From an uncultured Pseudoalteromonas sp. (GTDB taxonomy: Bacteria > Pseudomonadota > Gammaproteobacteria > Enterobacterales > Alteromonadaceae), in contig CANLRB010000005.1 in assembly GCA_947493455.1 (NCBI GenBank), positions 229,339 to 293,338 of the forward strand: 64,000 nucleotides of DNA. The letters run 5' to 3'. Positions 27,447 to 36,152 of the stretch are shown one piece after another; the stretch's first letter is position 1; each line of letters starts with the position of its first letter. Below the pieces are notes generated by a model. That model worked only from the letters and a program-made list of their open reading frames with translations, ran no database searches and was not told the DNA's origin. The position numbers and the translations under genes are program-made.

Positions 27447-29546
27447 TTAAATTGACGGTTTACTATAGTCAAAACTATAGTCACTGAGCTTATCCCAACG
27501 TTCTCGGTAGTTTTGCGGTGCATCTTTCAAAAAGGCAATCCACAAATCGAGGGCTCGTTGATAGTAAGGAATAATTTCTTCATCGTTGCCAAAGTTATAC
27601 AGTGTACTTAACAATACTGACGACGTATAAAGCGCTTCACCTTCAAGTATGAGATACAAATGAACGTAGCGACCCCCGGTTTTAAATGAATAAAGGTAAC
27701 GCAAACTTTCTAATAAGTTAGCAAGCGCCTCACTGCGGTTCGCCATTGGTTTCTCTAAAAACTCAACCATAATGCCGCAGATTTGTTCAAAAACATCAAA
27801 GTCTAATAACGACTTGAGATTCAAATCGGTATCAATCTCTTTAAAAGAAGACGTTTTAATGATGTTAATCACGTCATTCTTATTACCTGAGTGTTTAAGT
27901 AAAATATCATGGGAACGAAGCGGAATGGTATGTTCAATATAAGTACCGTCACTACAGTTAAAGCATGACAGCCCTGTATCTTTAAACGAGTCGAGCAAAC
28001 GCTCCATTTGCTCTTTGCCGGTATGCATAAAGTGATCAGTTATCACCGACTCGGCAAAGTTACCTGGTACCCGAATTTCTTTACCCATTTTAAGTGGTTT
28101 ATGTACCGTTGAGCCCGACTGGTTATAGTAATAACTCGATTTAGAATGATGGTGATCAGGGTCTACATAGCCATTATCCACACCAAATAAATAAATTTGT
28201 TTAAAACGCATGGCGGTAAAAAAGCTCAGAGCCGTATTACCCACCAGCGGATTACAATAACCTATCGTAGGTGTAATTGTTTGATGCTTTAAAAATTCAC
28301 CGAGATGAAACAAGCTCGTGCCCGCTTCATTACCTTTTAATGCAACGCCACACCAACCAAACAAATCTAATACTTCTGGATACATCACATTCAATACCAG
28401 CAAGTTCATTTGCTGTCTTTGCTCATCGGTTAACATGTAACTTAAAAAATCATGAGTCGCTTTCGTACGCTCGAGTGCCACATGAAAATCAGGAATGATG
28501 CCATGTTGGATTAAAGCTGTTGACGCCGAATTACAAGCGACTACGATAACCTTGTCTTGGTACGATTTTATGGTTTCGATATCGTTATCAAGCGACGGTC
28601 CATTGGCCACGATGAAAATTGGATAATCGGCAATGTCTTTTGGTACATGCAAGTCTCTTGCAATCACCGAAATATCCTTTTCGGTATTTTTTACGGTGTG
28701 CGCAATACTCAGTAAGGCGTCATCGTAAAAGCCCCAGCCCATAAAAAACTGGTGAAAATTCAAACGTATTTCAGCAATTAAATCATTAATCTTTTTTGAC
28801 GGATAATGTTGATAAAAATAAGAGTGCGCAATACTGTATGCACCAATGTGTTGAGCACGCTGATATAGGGTTTCGTATAATTCATCTTCGTGAACACCCA
28901 CCCCCAAGTACAAAGCGCCGCCTTGCTTATCAACGGTTTCAATAAAGTGTTTCCAATCAAATGAAAATAAACTCGCAAAAAAGTAATCTTCATTGGGCTC
29001 AAAAATACTAATGTAAGCCGCGGTTGTACTTTCAACTAAGGTTTGCAGATGATAGCCAAGACCAACACCAAAAATCACCATACTCGGTATATGTTTATCA
29101 AGTTGTTGGTTTTCAGGCAATGCATCTTTTGCACTGTTATAAACGGCGCCAATATTTCGCATTAAATCGACATGTAAAAAGTTCGTTTCATTAACCAAGT
29201 GTTCAACGGCAGATTGATTAATGCGGCTGAGCTCAGGTTTGTTCAACGATGCAGCGACTTGCTTGGCAACTTGCTCGACCGGATCCGGCGAATACATAGG
29301 AACGGCTGTATCGTAATCAATTAGGTTGGCACTGCCATTTTCATTGACAAAAATTTGAAATTTTTCGCTTGGGTTATGCGTCAAAAATTTGTCGAAAATG
29401 TCTGGAAAATACTCTTTAAACGCGAGCATGTTATTTTCAAACATCAAATTAGCACGTTCGGCAAAAATTGCGTCGCGCTCAACCGCATCTTGCGCGGCAT
29501 TTAACGTTTGTGTGAGTTCATCAAATTGCTGTTCTAAAGAGGTCAT
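27447..29546 (-). CDS. maf: Motility accessory factor Maf (flagellin nonulosonate transferase)
   Basis: DUF115 family protein of 699 residues, believed to attach pseudaminic or legionaminic acid to flagellin Ser/Thr. Visible: MVIFGVGLGYHLQTLVE, the 6-HMPK-like core FIVANGPSLDNDIETI (residues ~300-316), VDNGYVDPDHHHSKSSYYY, and IEHTIPLRS near the C-terminal half. Soluble. In one operon with fliD, fliS and the fliT-like gene, so the transferase is made alongside the filament chaperones, consistent with cytosolic glycosylation before export. Confidence 0.9.
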   Translation of the reverse strand: MTSLEQQFDELTQTLNAAQDAVERDAIFAERANLMFENNMLAFKEYFPDIFDKFLTHNPSEKFQIFVNENGSANLIDYDTAVPMYSPDPVEQVAKQVAASLNKPELSRINQSAVEHLVNETNFLHVDLMRNIGAVYNSAKDALPENQQLDKHIPSMVIFGVGLGYHLQTLVESTTAAYISIFEPNEDYFFASLFSFDWKHFIETVDKQGGALYLGVGVHEDELYETLYQRAQHIGAYSIAHSYFYQHYPSKKINDLIAEIRLNFHQFFMGWGFYDDALLSIAHTVKNTEKDISVIARDLHVPKDIADYPIFIVANGPSLDNDIETIKSYQDKVIVVACNSASTALIQHGIIPDFHVALERTKATHDFLSYMLTDEQRQQMNLLVLNVMYPEVLDLFGWCGVALKGNEAGTSLFHLGEFLKHQTITPTIGYCNPLVGNTALSFFTAMRFKQIYLFGVDNGYVDPDHHHSKSSYYYNQSGSTVHKPLKMGKEIRVPGNFAESVITDHFMHTGKEQMERLLDSFKDTGLSCFNCSDGTYIEHTIPLRSHDILLKHSGNKNDVINIIKTSSFKEIDTDLNLKSLLDFDVFEQICGIMVEFLEKPMANRSEALANLLESLRYLYSFKTGGRYVHLYLILEGEALYTSSVLLSTLYNFGNDEEIIPYYQRALDLWIAFLKDAPQNYRERWDKLSDYSFDYSKPSI

Positions 29547-29555
29547 AATGAAAAT

Positions 29556-29840
29556 CTATGTATGTTGAGTATATTTAGATAGTTTTGCGCTATTGCGTTT
29601 AAACTGCGTCAACTGTGACGCAATTTCTTTTTTCTCATCTTGCAAAACTTGCACCAAATTTCCAAACTGTTCTAACGCCAATTCAAGTTGTTGTGTTTGT
29701 TCTGAAGTAGTTACAGGCTTGGCAACAAGTGCGCTAAAGCAGGTTTTGAATTGAGCGGTCAGCGAATGGCATAGCGCATGGTCTTTTTGCGCTATCGCCG
29801 CCTCAAGTTCGGTTAATATACCAACCAAATTATCCTGCAT
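29556..29840 (-). CDS. fliT: FliT/FlaI-like flagellar chaperone
   Basis: 94-residue helical protein directly downstream of fliS, the position of FlaI/FliT, the export chaperone of FliD. Sequence identity cannot be judged by eye; the assignment rests on position, size and an all-helical, Gln/Leu-rich composition. ATG chosen over an in-frame GTG 2 codons upstream; it overlaps fliS by 11 nt. Confidence 0.65.
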   Translation of the reverse strand: MQDNLVGILTELEAAIAQKDHALCHSLTAQFKTCFSALVAKPVTTSEQTQQLELALEQFGNLVQVLQDEKKEIASQLTQFKRNSAKLSKYTQHT

Positions 29841-30267
29841 GCGCACCCGCTTGGGTATCCGTTTGCGAATTAAGCGTTTGGTCGCGTACTTCTACTGGAA
29901 TTGCGTCCCACCCCGACTTAATTTCTTTAATGAGTGTAGAAACCTCTTCAACAATTTCAGGATCGTTTTGAATACTGGCATCAACAAGGCGTTCTATCAT
30001 ATATGAATACAGCGCATATAAGTTATCAATCACCTCGCCGCCAACTTCAAAGTCAAGACAACTGCGCAGGCCTTCAATAATTGCACTCGCACGTGATAAA
30101 TGTTCTGCTTTAGCTTCTAAGTTTTTGCGCTCGATTGAAACTTTTGCCATAACCAGCTTCTCAATTGCCCCTGCCATCAGCATTTGGATTATTTGATAGC
30201 GATCGGCACCGGCTACTTTGGTTTTAAGCGCTTCTTTTTGATAGTTTTTTACTTTAGCGTTGTACAT
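29830..30267 (-). CDS. fliS: Flagellin chaperone FliS
   Basis: Export chaperone binding the flagellin C-terminus. 145 residues; starts MYNAKVKNYQKEALKTKVA and has ADRYQIIQMLMAGAIEKL and IIEGLRSCLDFEVGGEV, the FliS signature. Between fliD (10 nt gap) and the fliT-like gene (overlap). Confidence 0.95.
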   Translation of the reverse strand: MYNAKVKNYQKEALKTKVAGADRYQIIQMLMAGAIEKLVMAKVSIERKNLEAKAEHLSRASAIIEGLRSCLDFEVGGEVIDNLYALYSYMIERLVDASIQNDPEIVEEVSTLIKEIKSGWDAIPVEVRDQTLNSQTDTQAGAHAG

Positions 30268-30277
30268 AAATTACCCT

Positions 30278-31672
30278 TTATTTTTTGGACGACGTAAACC
30301 CAGGTAAACTTGATAGCTGAGCACTTAAATAAGATTGAGTCGATTGCATTTCTGCAAGCAACACATCGAGCGAAGAATATTGCTTACGCAGCCTAACTTC
30401 GAGCTGCTCCATGCGATATTCATGATTTGCCACATCATCTTCTAAATCATCGAGTTGAGAATTGAGTGACGTTTCACGCTCTTTAATAATACCCTTTGAA
30501 TCAATATAGTTATCAATCAAACCTTGAAATTGCGCCGCAATCCCATTTTCTCCAGCAAAAACCTCGCCAACTTGATCGTAATAATCGTCAAGTGACTCAT
30601 TTACACTGCGAACTAAGCTCGATTTTTCCAAATAACCCTCTTTATCGATGCCTAAACCGATATCAAATAAGGTTTCAAATGGTTCAACACCCGATAGCGG
30701 TGTAGACAAAGAGGAGTTCAATTGATTTTGCAACGCGCGCATTGACGCATCGCCATTGAGAGGGTTACCGATGCGTGTTTGAAAGCCAATATTGCCAATC
30801 AAATTGTTGTAGTTAGCAATAAACTCATCGATAAGCGTATTCACTGCCGTTTTATCGTAATCAATATTAATGCGTGATGTTTCGTTGTTTTCGCTTTCTT
30901 TGATCGCTGTGATCGTCATGTCTTGCACAGCATTGGTAAATGTATTTGAATCGTTTTGAATAGTTATGCCATCCACTTTAATAATGGCATCGCTCGCTTG
31001 GTCTTCAACCGCAATGGCCAATCCGCCTGCGCCGCCGCCATTAGCAACCGTAGATACCCCATCAAGTTCAGCAATGTCATTAGTAACAACCAAGTCATTA
31101 CCCAGGCCAGTTTCGTTTGAAGTTAATACCAATTTTGATTCCGTACCGGTGTTAATAATATTGGCAATGACACCAAAATTGGTATTTTCGTCGTTAATTG
31201 CATTTCTAACATCTTCAAGTGTCGCACCTGCCGATAAATTGACGCTAAAGTTTGAGGCCCCTGCTGCAAGCGTTAATGTACCACCCGTTGTCGTTACAAC
31301 ATCGGAACTCGCCGAGTAACCTGTTGCCGATACAGCGCGGCTACCTTGCGCGAGTTGCACCACTTCCACATCAAACTTACCAGCAGTTGAATTAGAAGTT
31401 GTTGATACACTTATTAAATCGCCAGAGCTTGGTTGGGTGAGCGTTGCGGTACGCTTATTAAAGTTTTCTATATCACTTAGTTTTTCAACGGTCGATTCGA
31501 GCTGAGAAATCGCTGAGCTAATCGCGTCGATAGAGGTGAGTTCTTTTTGAATTGATTCTTCTTTTTTGATAAAAGCTTGCATTTTAGGCACATTTTCCGC
31601 ATCGATAGAAGCCTTGATAATGCTTTCTAAATCTAAGCCTGAACCTACCCCTGCAGAAGTTATTGATGCCAT
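30278..31672 (-). CDS. fliD: Flagellar filament cap FliD
   Basis: Forms the pentameric filament cap. N-terminal FliD_N region MASITSAGVGSGLDLESII, a C-terminal coiled region (LEDDVANHEYRMEQLEVRLRKQYSS) and the QSTQSYLSAQLSSL motif before the end. 464 residues. AGGAG site before ATG. The flaG gene lies 33 nt upstream. Confidence 0.95.
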   Translation of the reverse strand: MASITSAGVGSGLDLESIIKASIDAENVPKMQAFIKKEESIQKELTSIDAISSAISQLESTVEKLSDIENFNKRTATLTQPSSGDLISVSTTSNSTAGKFDVEVVQLAQGSRAVSATGYSASSDVVTTTGGTLTLAAGASNFSVNLSAGATLEDVRNAINDENTNFGVIANIINTGTESKLVLTSNETGLGNDLVVTNDIAELDGVSTVANGGGAGGLAIAVEDQASDAIIKVDGITIQNDSNTFTNAVQDMTITAIKESENNETSRINIDYDKTAVNTLIDEFIANYNNLIGNIGFQTRIGNPLNGDASMRALQNQLNSSLSTPLSGVEPFETLFDIGLGIDKEGYLEKSSLVRSVNESLDDYYDQVGEVFAGENGIAAQFQGLIDNYIDSKGIIKERETSLNSQLDDLEDDVANHEYRMEQLEVRLRKQYSSLDVLLAEMQSTQSYLSAQLSSLPGFTSSKK

Positions 31673-31705
31673 AATGTGCTCCTACTAAAAAATAGGGAAC
31701 CCTAT

Positions 31706-32125
31706 TTAGACTGAGTCATTAAATAAAATTCCCGAACTACTAGTTAATTTATCGGCCAAGTTTTCGATTGCTTTAGCAACTTCACGAAATTCTTGCGACG
31801 GAATCTCACGAATTACTTCATCGCTGCCCTTATCGACCACTTTAACAACGGGTGGATCGCCGAGCTCGTCAAACTCAAATACTAAGTTAGTCGACTGCAC
31901 AGGAATGAAATCATTTATTTTTTGCAGGTTATCTTTTATTTCCGCAAAAAACTCTTCTGATTGTTCAATTACCGAGTCAACTTTTGTATCTGCTTGTTCT
32001 GGCCTAGTATCTGCTTTCACACCTTGGTCAACGTTAGCAAATTTTGCGCCAACATCAACTTTCGGAACTTGCCCATTATTGGTTAAGTCGACAGTAGAAA
32101 GCAGTGTTTCTTGTATCGTATTCAT
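31706..32125 (-). CDS. flaG: Flagellar protein FlaG
   Basis: 139-residue FlaG family protein, thought to limit filament length. Characteristic C-terminal motif LVFEFDELGDPPVVKVVDKGSDEVIR-type (here LVFEFDELG, then IREIPSQEF). N-terminal half is low-complexity and charged. First gene of the fliD unit and directly downstream of flagellin 1; I found no own promoter. Confidence 0.9.
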   Translation of the reverse strand: MNTIQETLLSTVDLTNNGQVPKVDVGAKFANVDQGVKADTRPEQADTKVDSVIEQSEEFFAEIKDNLQKINDFIPVQSTNLVFEFDELGDPPVVKVVDKGSDEVIREIPSQEFREVAKAIENLADKLTSSSGILFNDSV

Positions 32126-32156
32126 ACTGTATGACCTCTTAATAGATTAAGTATAG

Positions 32157-32206
32157 CTAACTATCAATTGCAGTGGCAGTTAGTTGCCACTGTGATTGAT
32201 AGCTAA
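32157..32206 (-). repeat. Long imperfect hairpin between flagellin 1 and flaG
   Basis: Left arm (from 32157, CTAACTATCAATTGCAGTGG) and right arm (to 32206) pair over about 22 bp with 3 mismatches and a 6-nt loop. No T run follows, so it looks like an RNA-stability or attenuator hairpin rather than a full terminator. Confidence 0.5.
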
Positions 32207-32220
32207 CCAGCAAAATCAAA

Positions 32221-33186
32221 TTAACCTAACAACGACAATGCCACTTGAGGACGCTGATTAGCTTGGCTCAAGATAGACGTACTTGCTTGTTGCAGAATCT
32301 GATTACGTGTTAATGCCGCAGTTTCTGCCGCAAAGTCAGTATCACGAATACGTGAACGTGCAGCGCTCAAGTTTTCAGATACATTGGCTTGGTTACGAAT
32401 CGTAGACTGGAATCGGTTTTGAACCGCACCCAGTTCCGCACGCTTTTTATCAACCACAGCAATCAGTGAATCCATACCGGCCATAACCACTTGGGCGTTA
32501 GTCTGAGTTGATACGCTCACCGCAGTTGCAATAAAGGTATTTGCGAATGTTTCAGTAATCGCCGCACCATCGATATCAGACACACCAGATGCAAGCGCTG
32601 ACAGCTCATTACCTGTTACCGCACTGGCAACCCCAGCAATACCCGACAGTGTGAAACCGCCATTTGCCGATACACTGTTAATTGTTGCCGTACCACCAAC
32701 ACTTTGCATACTAAAGCCAATCGTTTGCACAGCATCAGCACCCACTTGGAAGCTCGCTTCATAAGAACCATCAAGTAAGTTTTGACCACCAAACGTTGTA
32801 TCTTCAGCAACACGGTTTACTTCTGATGACAATGAACGAATTTCTTCTTGAATCGCTAAACGGTCTTCATCGGTATTTGAACCATTCGATGCTTGTTGTG
32901 CCAAGGTACGAATACGCTGGAACATACCGGTAATTTCATCCATCGCGCCTTCAGCAGTTTGCGCTAATGAAATACCATCGTTGGCGTTACGAATACCTTG
33001 GTTTAGACCATTGATTTGGCCATTCAAACGGTTTGAGATTTGCAGACCTGCTGCGTCATCTTTTGCGCCGTTAATACGCAAACCAGACGATAAACGCTGG
33101 AAAGACGTATCTAACGCATTGCCAGACTGCGACAATTGACGTTGAGCATTTAACGAGCTCACATTTGTATTTACGTATAAAGCCAT
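32221..33186 (-). CDS. fliC: Flagellin 1
   Basis: Filament subunit of 321 residues. Conserved N-terminus MALYVNTNVSSLNAQRQLS, ISLAQTAEGAMDEI, and C-terminus ILSQANQRPQVALSLLG. The middle (residues 150-245) is short and nearly identical to that of flagellins 2 and 3. GGAGG site 7 nt before ATG. It has its own sigma-28 promoter. Likely target of Maf glycosylation on Ser/Thr of the central region (TINSVSANGG, SVSTQTNAQ) by inference only. Confidence 0.97.
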   Translation of the reverse strand: MALYVNTNVSSLNAQRQLSQSGNALDTSFQRLSSGLRINGAKDDAAGLQISNRLNGQINGLNQGIRNANDGISLAQTAEGAMDEITGMFQRIRTLAQQASNGSNTDEDRLAIQEEIRSLSSEVNRVAEDTTFGGQNLLDGSYEASFQVGADAVQTIGFSMQSVGGTATINSVSANGGFTLSGIAGVASAVTGNELSALASGVSDIDGAAITETFANTFIATAVSVSTQTNAQVVMAGMDSLIAVVDKKRAELGAVQNRFQSTIRNQANVSENLSAARSRIRDTDFAAETAALTRNQILQQASTSILSQANQRPQVALSLLG

Positions 33187-33285
33187 ATTTGCCTCCGCTT
33201 TATTATTTAGTATGGAATTACGTTATGTACCCCTACATAAAGTAAAACCACGAATTAGAGTCCCAATTTCAGTTCTCTAATCCCG

Positions 33286-33312
33286 TTATCGACAACTTAA
33301 CAACAACCTTTA
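33286..33312 (-). promoter_or_regulatory. Sigma-28 promoter of flagellin 1
   Basis: Minus strand has TAAA, a 15-nt spacer, then GTCGATAA (one mismatch to GCCGATAA). It lies 100 nt upstream of the ATG. Confidence 0.75.
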
Positions 33313-33370
33313 GGAAAAAATTAAACTTTTTTTCAATTTTTTTATTTTTCCCCAAAAAATAATGTTTCAG

Positions 33371-33407
33371 GCACAAAAAAAGCTTCCAGTTGGAAGCTTT
33401 TTTGTGC
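33371..33407 (-). terminator. Terminator of flagellin 2
   Basis: AGCTTCC-AGTT-GGAAGCT stem extended by A/T tracts on both sides (GCACAAAAAA... and ...TTTTTTGTGC), 12 nt after the flagellin 2 stop. Works on either strand. Confidence 0.85.
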
Positions 33408-33418
33408 TGTTAAACTTA

Positions 33419-34387
33419 TTAACCCTGCAGTAGACTCAATGCAGCCTGCGGTCTTTGGTTCGCTTGACCAAGAATCGTCTGGCTCGCCTGTTGTAGTATT
33501 TGCGCACGGGTCAATGCCGCAGTTTCTTTCGCAAAATCCGCATCTTTGATTCGTGATTTCGCAGCACTTAAGTTTTCAGAGATATTTGCTTGGTTTCGGA
33601 TCGTCGATTGGAATCGGTTTTGAACTGCACCGAGTTCAGCTCGTTTTTTATCAACCACCGCGATTAGCGAATCAATACCCGCCATCACAACTTGTGAATT
33701 AGATTGAGTTGATACACTAATTGCGGTTGCAATAAAGGTATTAGCAAATGTTTCGGTAATCGCTGCGCCGTCAATATCCGACACACCAGATGCCAATGCA
33801 GATAATTCATTACCGGTTACCGCACTGGCGATACCTGCAATCCCTGATAAGGTAAAACCACCGTCTGCCGACAAACTGTTTATCGCAGCTGTCCCGCCAA
33901 CATTTTGCATACTAAAGCCAACCGTTTGCACGGCGTCCGCACCAATTTGAAAACTTGCCGAATAGGAACCGTCAAGTAAGTTACGACCACCAAATGTCGT
34001 ATCTGTTGCAACACGGTTAATTTCTGAAGACAACTGTCGAATTTCTTCTTGAATTGCTAAACGGTCTTCATCAGTATTGGAGCCATTGGCAGCTTGTTGC
34101 GAAAGCACACGCATACGTTGTAGCATCGATGTCATTTCATCCATCGCACCTTCAGCTGTTTGTGCAAGTGAAATACCGTCGTTGGCATTACGGTTACCTT
34201 GGTTTAAACCTAAGATTTGTGATTGTAGGCGGTCTGAGATTTGCAAACCAGCAGCATCATCCGCAGCACTGTTGATACGCAAACCTGAAGATAAACGTTT
34301 AAATGAAGTGTCTAAATCATTTCCTGAACGTTCTAATTGACGCTGTGCATTTAATGAACTGACATTCGTATTTACAAATAAAGCCAT
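33419..34387 (-). CDS. fliC: Flagellin 2
   Basis: 322 residues, starting MALFVNTNVSSLNAQRQLE and ending QRPQAALSLLQG. Aligned with flagellins 1 and 3 by eye it shares an identical stretch from SGIAG through GVSDIDGAAI, with differences mainly at 5, 70-100 and the end. Weak GAGAGAG site. Upstream it has a sigma-54-like element instead of a sigma-28 promoter, so it may be expressed earlier than its neighbours. Confidence 0.97.
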   Translation of the reverse strand: MALFVNTNVSSLNAQRQLERSGNDLDTSFKRLSSGLRINSAADDAAGLQISDRLQSQILGLNQGNRNANDGISLAQTAEGAMDEMTSMLQRMRVLSQQAANGSNTDEDRLAIQEEIRQLSSEINRVATDTTFGGRNLLDGSYSASFQIGADAVQTVGFSMQNVGGTAAINSLSADGGFTLSGIAGIASAVTGNELSALASGVSDIDGAAITETFANTFIATAISVSTQSNSQVVMAGIDSLIAVVDKKRAELGAVQNRFQSTIRNQANISENLSAAKSRIKDADFAKETAALTRAQILQQASQTILGQANQRPQAALSLLQG

Positions 34388-34564
34388 AATTTACTCTCTC
34401 TATCTCTTTTATATATGGTTAGATATGAGTTACCCAGGTCATTAGCATTAATACAATGCGTTGATTTCGCCTAATTAGGGTTAGGTAATTATTTGCCGCA
34501 TTAACAACTTAACTGGCAAATAGCGACCGTTTTCCTACATATCATTCTCTCGATAAAGATCAGT

Positions 34565-34579
34565 ACAATTTACGTGCCA
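34565..34579 (-). promoter_or_regulatory. Candidate sigma-54 promoter of flagellin 2
   Basis: Minus strand TGGCACGTAAATTGT, preceded by T, matches TTGGCACG perfectly; the -12 box is TTGT instead of TTGC. 178 nt upstream of the ATG, giving a long leader. Confidence 0.5.
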
Positions 34580-34602
34580 AGATCAAAGGGATCAGCTAAA
34601 AT

Positions 34603-34626
34603 AAAAAAAGGAGTGCAATGCACTCC
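34603..34626 (-). terminator. Terminator downstream of flagellin 3
   Basis: Perfect 17-nt hairpin GGAGTGC-AAT-GCACTCC (34610-34626) followed on the minus strand by seven T. It is 224 nt after the flagellin 3 stop, leaving a long 3' untranslated region. Confidence 0.85.
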
Positions 34627-34655
34627 TCAGTGAGATAGTTTGAGAGTAAATATCA

Positions 34656-34704
34656 CAAATTTAATGCTTACATTAGTTTGACGCTAATCTTGGCATTAAA
34701 TTTG
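34656..34704 (-). repeat. Nested hairpin in the flagellin 3 downstream region
   Basis: Outer 12-bp perfect arms CAAATTTAATGC (34656-34667) and GCATTAAATTTG (34693-34704), with inner arms ATTAG (34672-34676) and CTAAT (34684-34688). Further on, 34724-34736 is the palindrome GAGCAACTTGCTC and 34789-34796/34818-34825 form TGTGCCCT/AGGGCACA. The whole 34388-34849 interval has no gene. Confidence 0.55.
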
Positions 34705-34763
34705 CTTTTAAATCATTGTTCAAGAGCAACTTGCTCAGAACACGTGATAGGATATTAAGCAGT

Positions 34764-34776
34764 TGCCTCCGCTTTA
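34764..34776 (-). promoter_or_regulatory. Orphan ribosome-binding site between flagellins 2 and 3
   Basis: The plus-strand 13-mer TGCCTCCGCTTTA is identical to the leader of flagellin 1 (33190-33202), where it holds the GGAGG site. Here no start codon follows at a usable distance. It could be the trace of a lost flagellin copy or chance. Confidence 0.4.
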
Positions 34777-34849
34777 ATGTCCATTTTATGTGCCCTTATC
34801 TATTACCCCATCTGATGAGGGCACAATTCCTCTTACCTTTAGCCTAATA

Positions 34850-35815
34850 TTATCCTAGTAGACTTAATGCCGCTTGAGGACGTTGGTTAGCCTGACTCAA
34901 AATCGTTTGGCTAGCTTGCTGTAGGATTTGGTTACGAGTCAACGCTGCTGTTTCAGTTGCAAAGTCCGCATCTTTGATACGTGATTTTGCAGCATTTAGG
35001 TTTTCAGAAATATTCGCTTGGTTACGAATCGTTGATTGGAAACGATTTTGTACTGCACCGAGTTCTGCACGTTTTTTATCAACAACCGCGATTAATGAAT
35101 CCATACCTGCCATAACTACTTGCGCATTTGTTTGAGTCGATACACTCACTGCCGTCGCAATAAAGGTATTAGCAAATGTTTCAGAAATTGCCGCACCATC
35201 GATATCTGATACACCAGAGGCAAGTGCTGATAACTCATTGCCCGTTACCGCACTGGCAACCCCTGCGATACCTGAAAGGGTGAAACCGCCATCCGCTGAT
35301 AAGCTATTGATTGCAGCTGTGCCGCCAACCGTTTGCATACTAAAGCCGATAGTTTGTACTGCATCTGCACCAACCTGGAAACTCGCTTCATATGAACCAT
35401 CAAGTAGATTCTGACCACCGAATGTCGTGTCTGTTGCGACACGGTTTACTTCTGATGACAGTGAACGAATTTCTTCTTGAATTGCTAAGCGGTCTTCGTC
35501 TGTATTTGAACCGTTTGACGCTTGTTGAGCGAGAGTACGAATACGTTGGAACATACCTGTAATTTCATCCATCGCACCTTCAGCAGTTTGCGCTAATGAA
35601 ATACCGTCGTTCGCATTTCGGTTACCTTGATTAAGACCATTAATTTGTGATTGTAAACGGTCTGAAATTTGAAGACCTGCCGCATCGTCAGCTGCGCTGT
35701 TGATACGAAGACCTGATGATAAACGCTTAAATGAAGTATCTAGTGCGTTACCTGAATTCATTAACTGACGCTGTGCATTTAATGAACTAACATTTGTATT
35801 TACATAAAGTGCCAT
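34850..35815 (-). CDS. fliC: Flagellin 3
   Basis: 321 residues, MALYVNTNVSSLNAQRQLMN to QRPQAALSLLG. Its N-terminal half is closest to flagellin 2 (INSAADDAAGLQISDRLQSQ) and its middle closest to flagellin 1 (QTNAQVVMAGMDSL), a mosaic consistent with gene conversion among the copies. GGGAG site before ATG. Its sigma-28 promoter is 210 nt upstream, giving a leader of about 200 nt. Confidence 0.97.
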   Translation of the reverse strand: MALYVNTNVSSLNAQRQLMNSGNALDTSFKRLSSGLRINSAADDAAGLQISDRLQSQINGLNQGNRNANDGISLAQTAEGAMDEITGMFQRIRTLAQQASNGSNTDEDRLAIQEEIRSLSSEVNRVATDTTFGGQNLLDGSYEASFQVGADAVQTIGFSMQTVGGTAAINSLSADGGFTLSGIAGVASAVTGNELSALASGVSDIDGAAISETFANTFIATAVSVSTQTNAQVVMAGMDSLIAVVDKKRAELGAVQNRFQSTIRNQANISENLNAAKSRIKDADFATETAALTRNQILQQASQTILSQANQRPQAALSLLG

Positions 35816-36024
35816 GACTCATTCTCCCGAAGTAATAACTTTACTTACTGTCAAACATTCTCGTTAATGACTAACAACACATGAACCTTTTGTTTTTTGC
35901 ATTATCAATCAAGTTACTTTTTGTATCGGGAGGTCAAAAAAATCCTTTAGAGTTTTTTTTGTTTTTTTTATTTATTAATAAATATCAAATAGATAGATTA
36001 ACAATGGATATCTCAGAATGTGCA

Positions 36025-36051
36025 TTATCGGCGGGCAAAAGAAATACTTTA
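36025..36051 (-). promoter_or_regulatory. Sigma-28 promoter of flagellin 3
   Basis: Minus strand TAAA, 15-nt spacer, GCCGATAA: a perfect consensus. It sits in the 35816-36152 gap, which is otherwise very AT-rich with a T-rich tract (35951-35969) and no gene. Confidence 0.85.
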
Positions 36052-36085
36052 ATTATTTTTATAATTTTTTATCATTTAAAATAAA

Positions 36086-36116
36086 AACAAAGAGTTAGCA
36101 TTAACTAACCCTTTTT
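36086..36116 (-). terminator. Terminator after flgL
   Basis: GTTAG (36094-36098)/CTAAC (36105-36109) stem extended imperfectly, with A and T tracts on both sides. It ends the flgJKL transcript. Confidence 0.7.
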
Positions 36117-36152
36117 TAAGTCATATCTATAATTTTTGTTAAATAATGCTAA

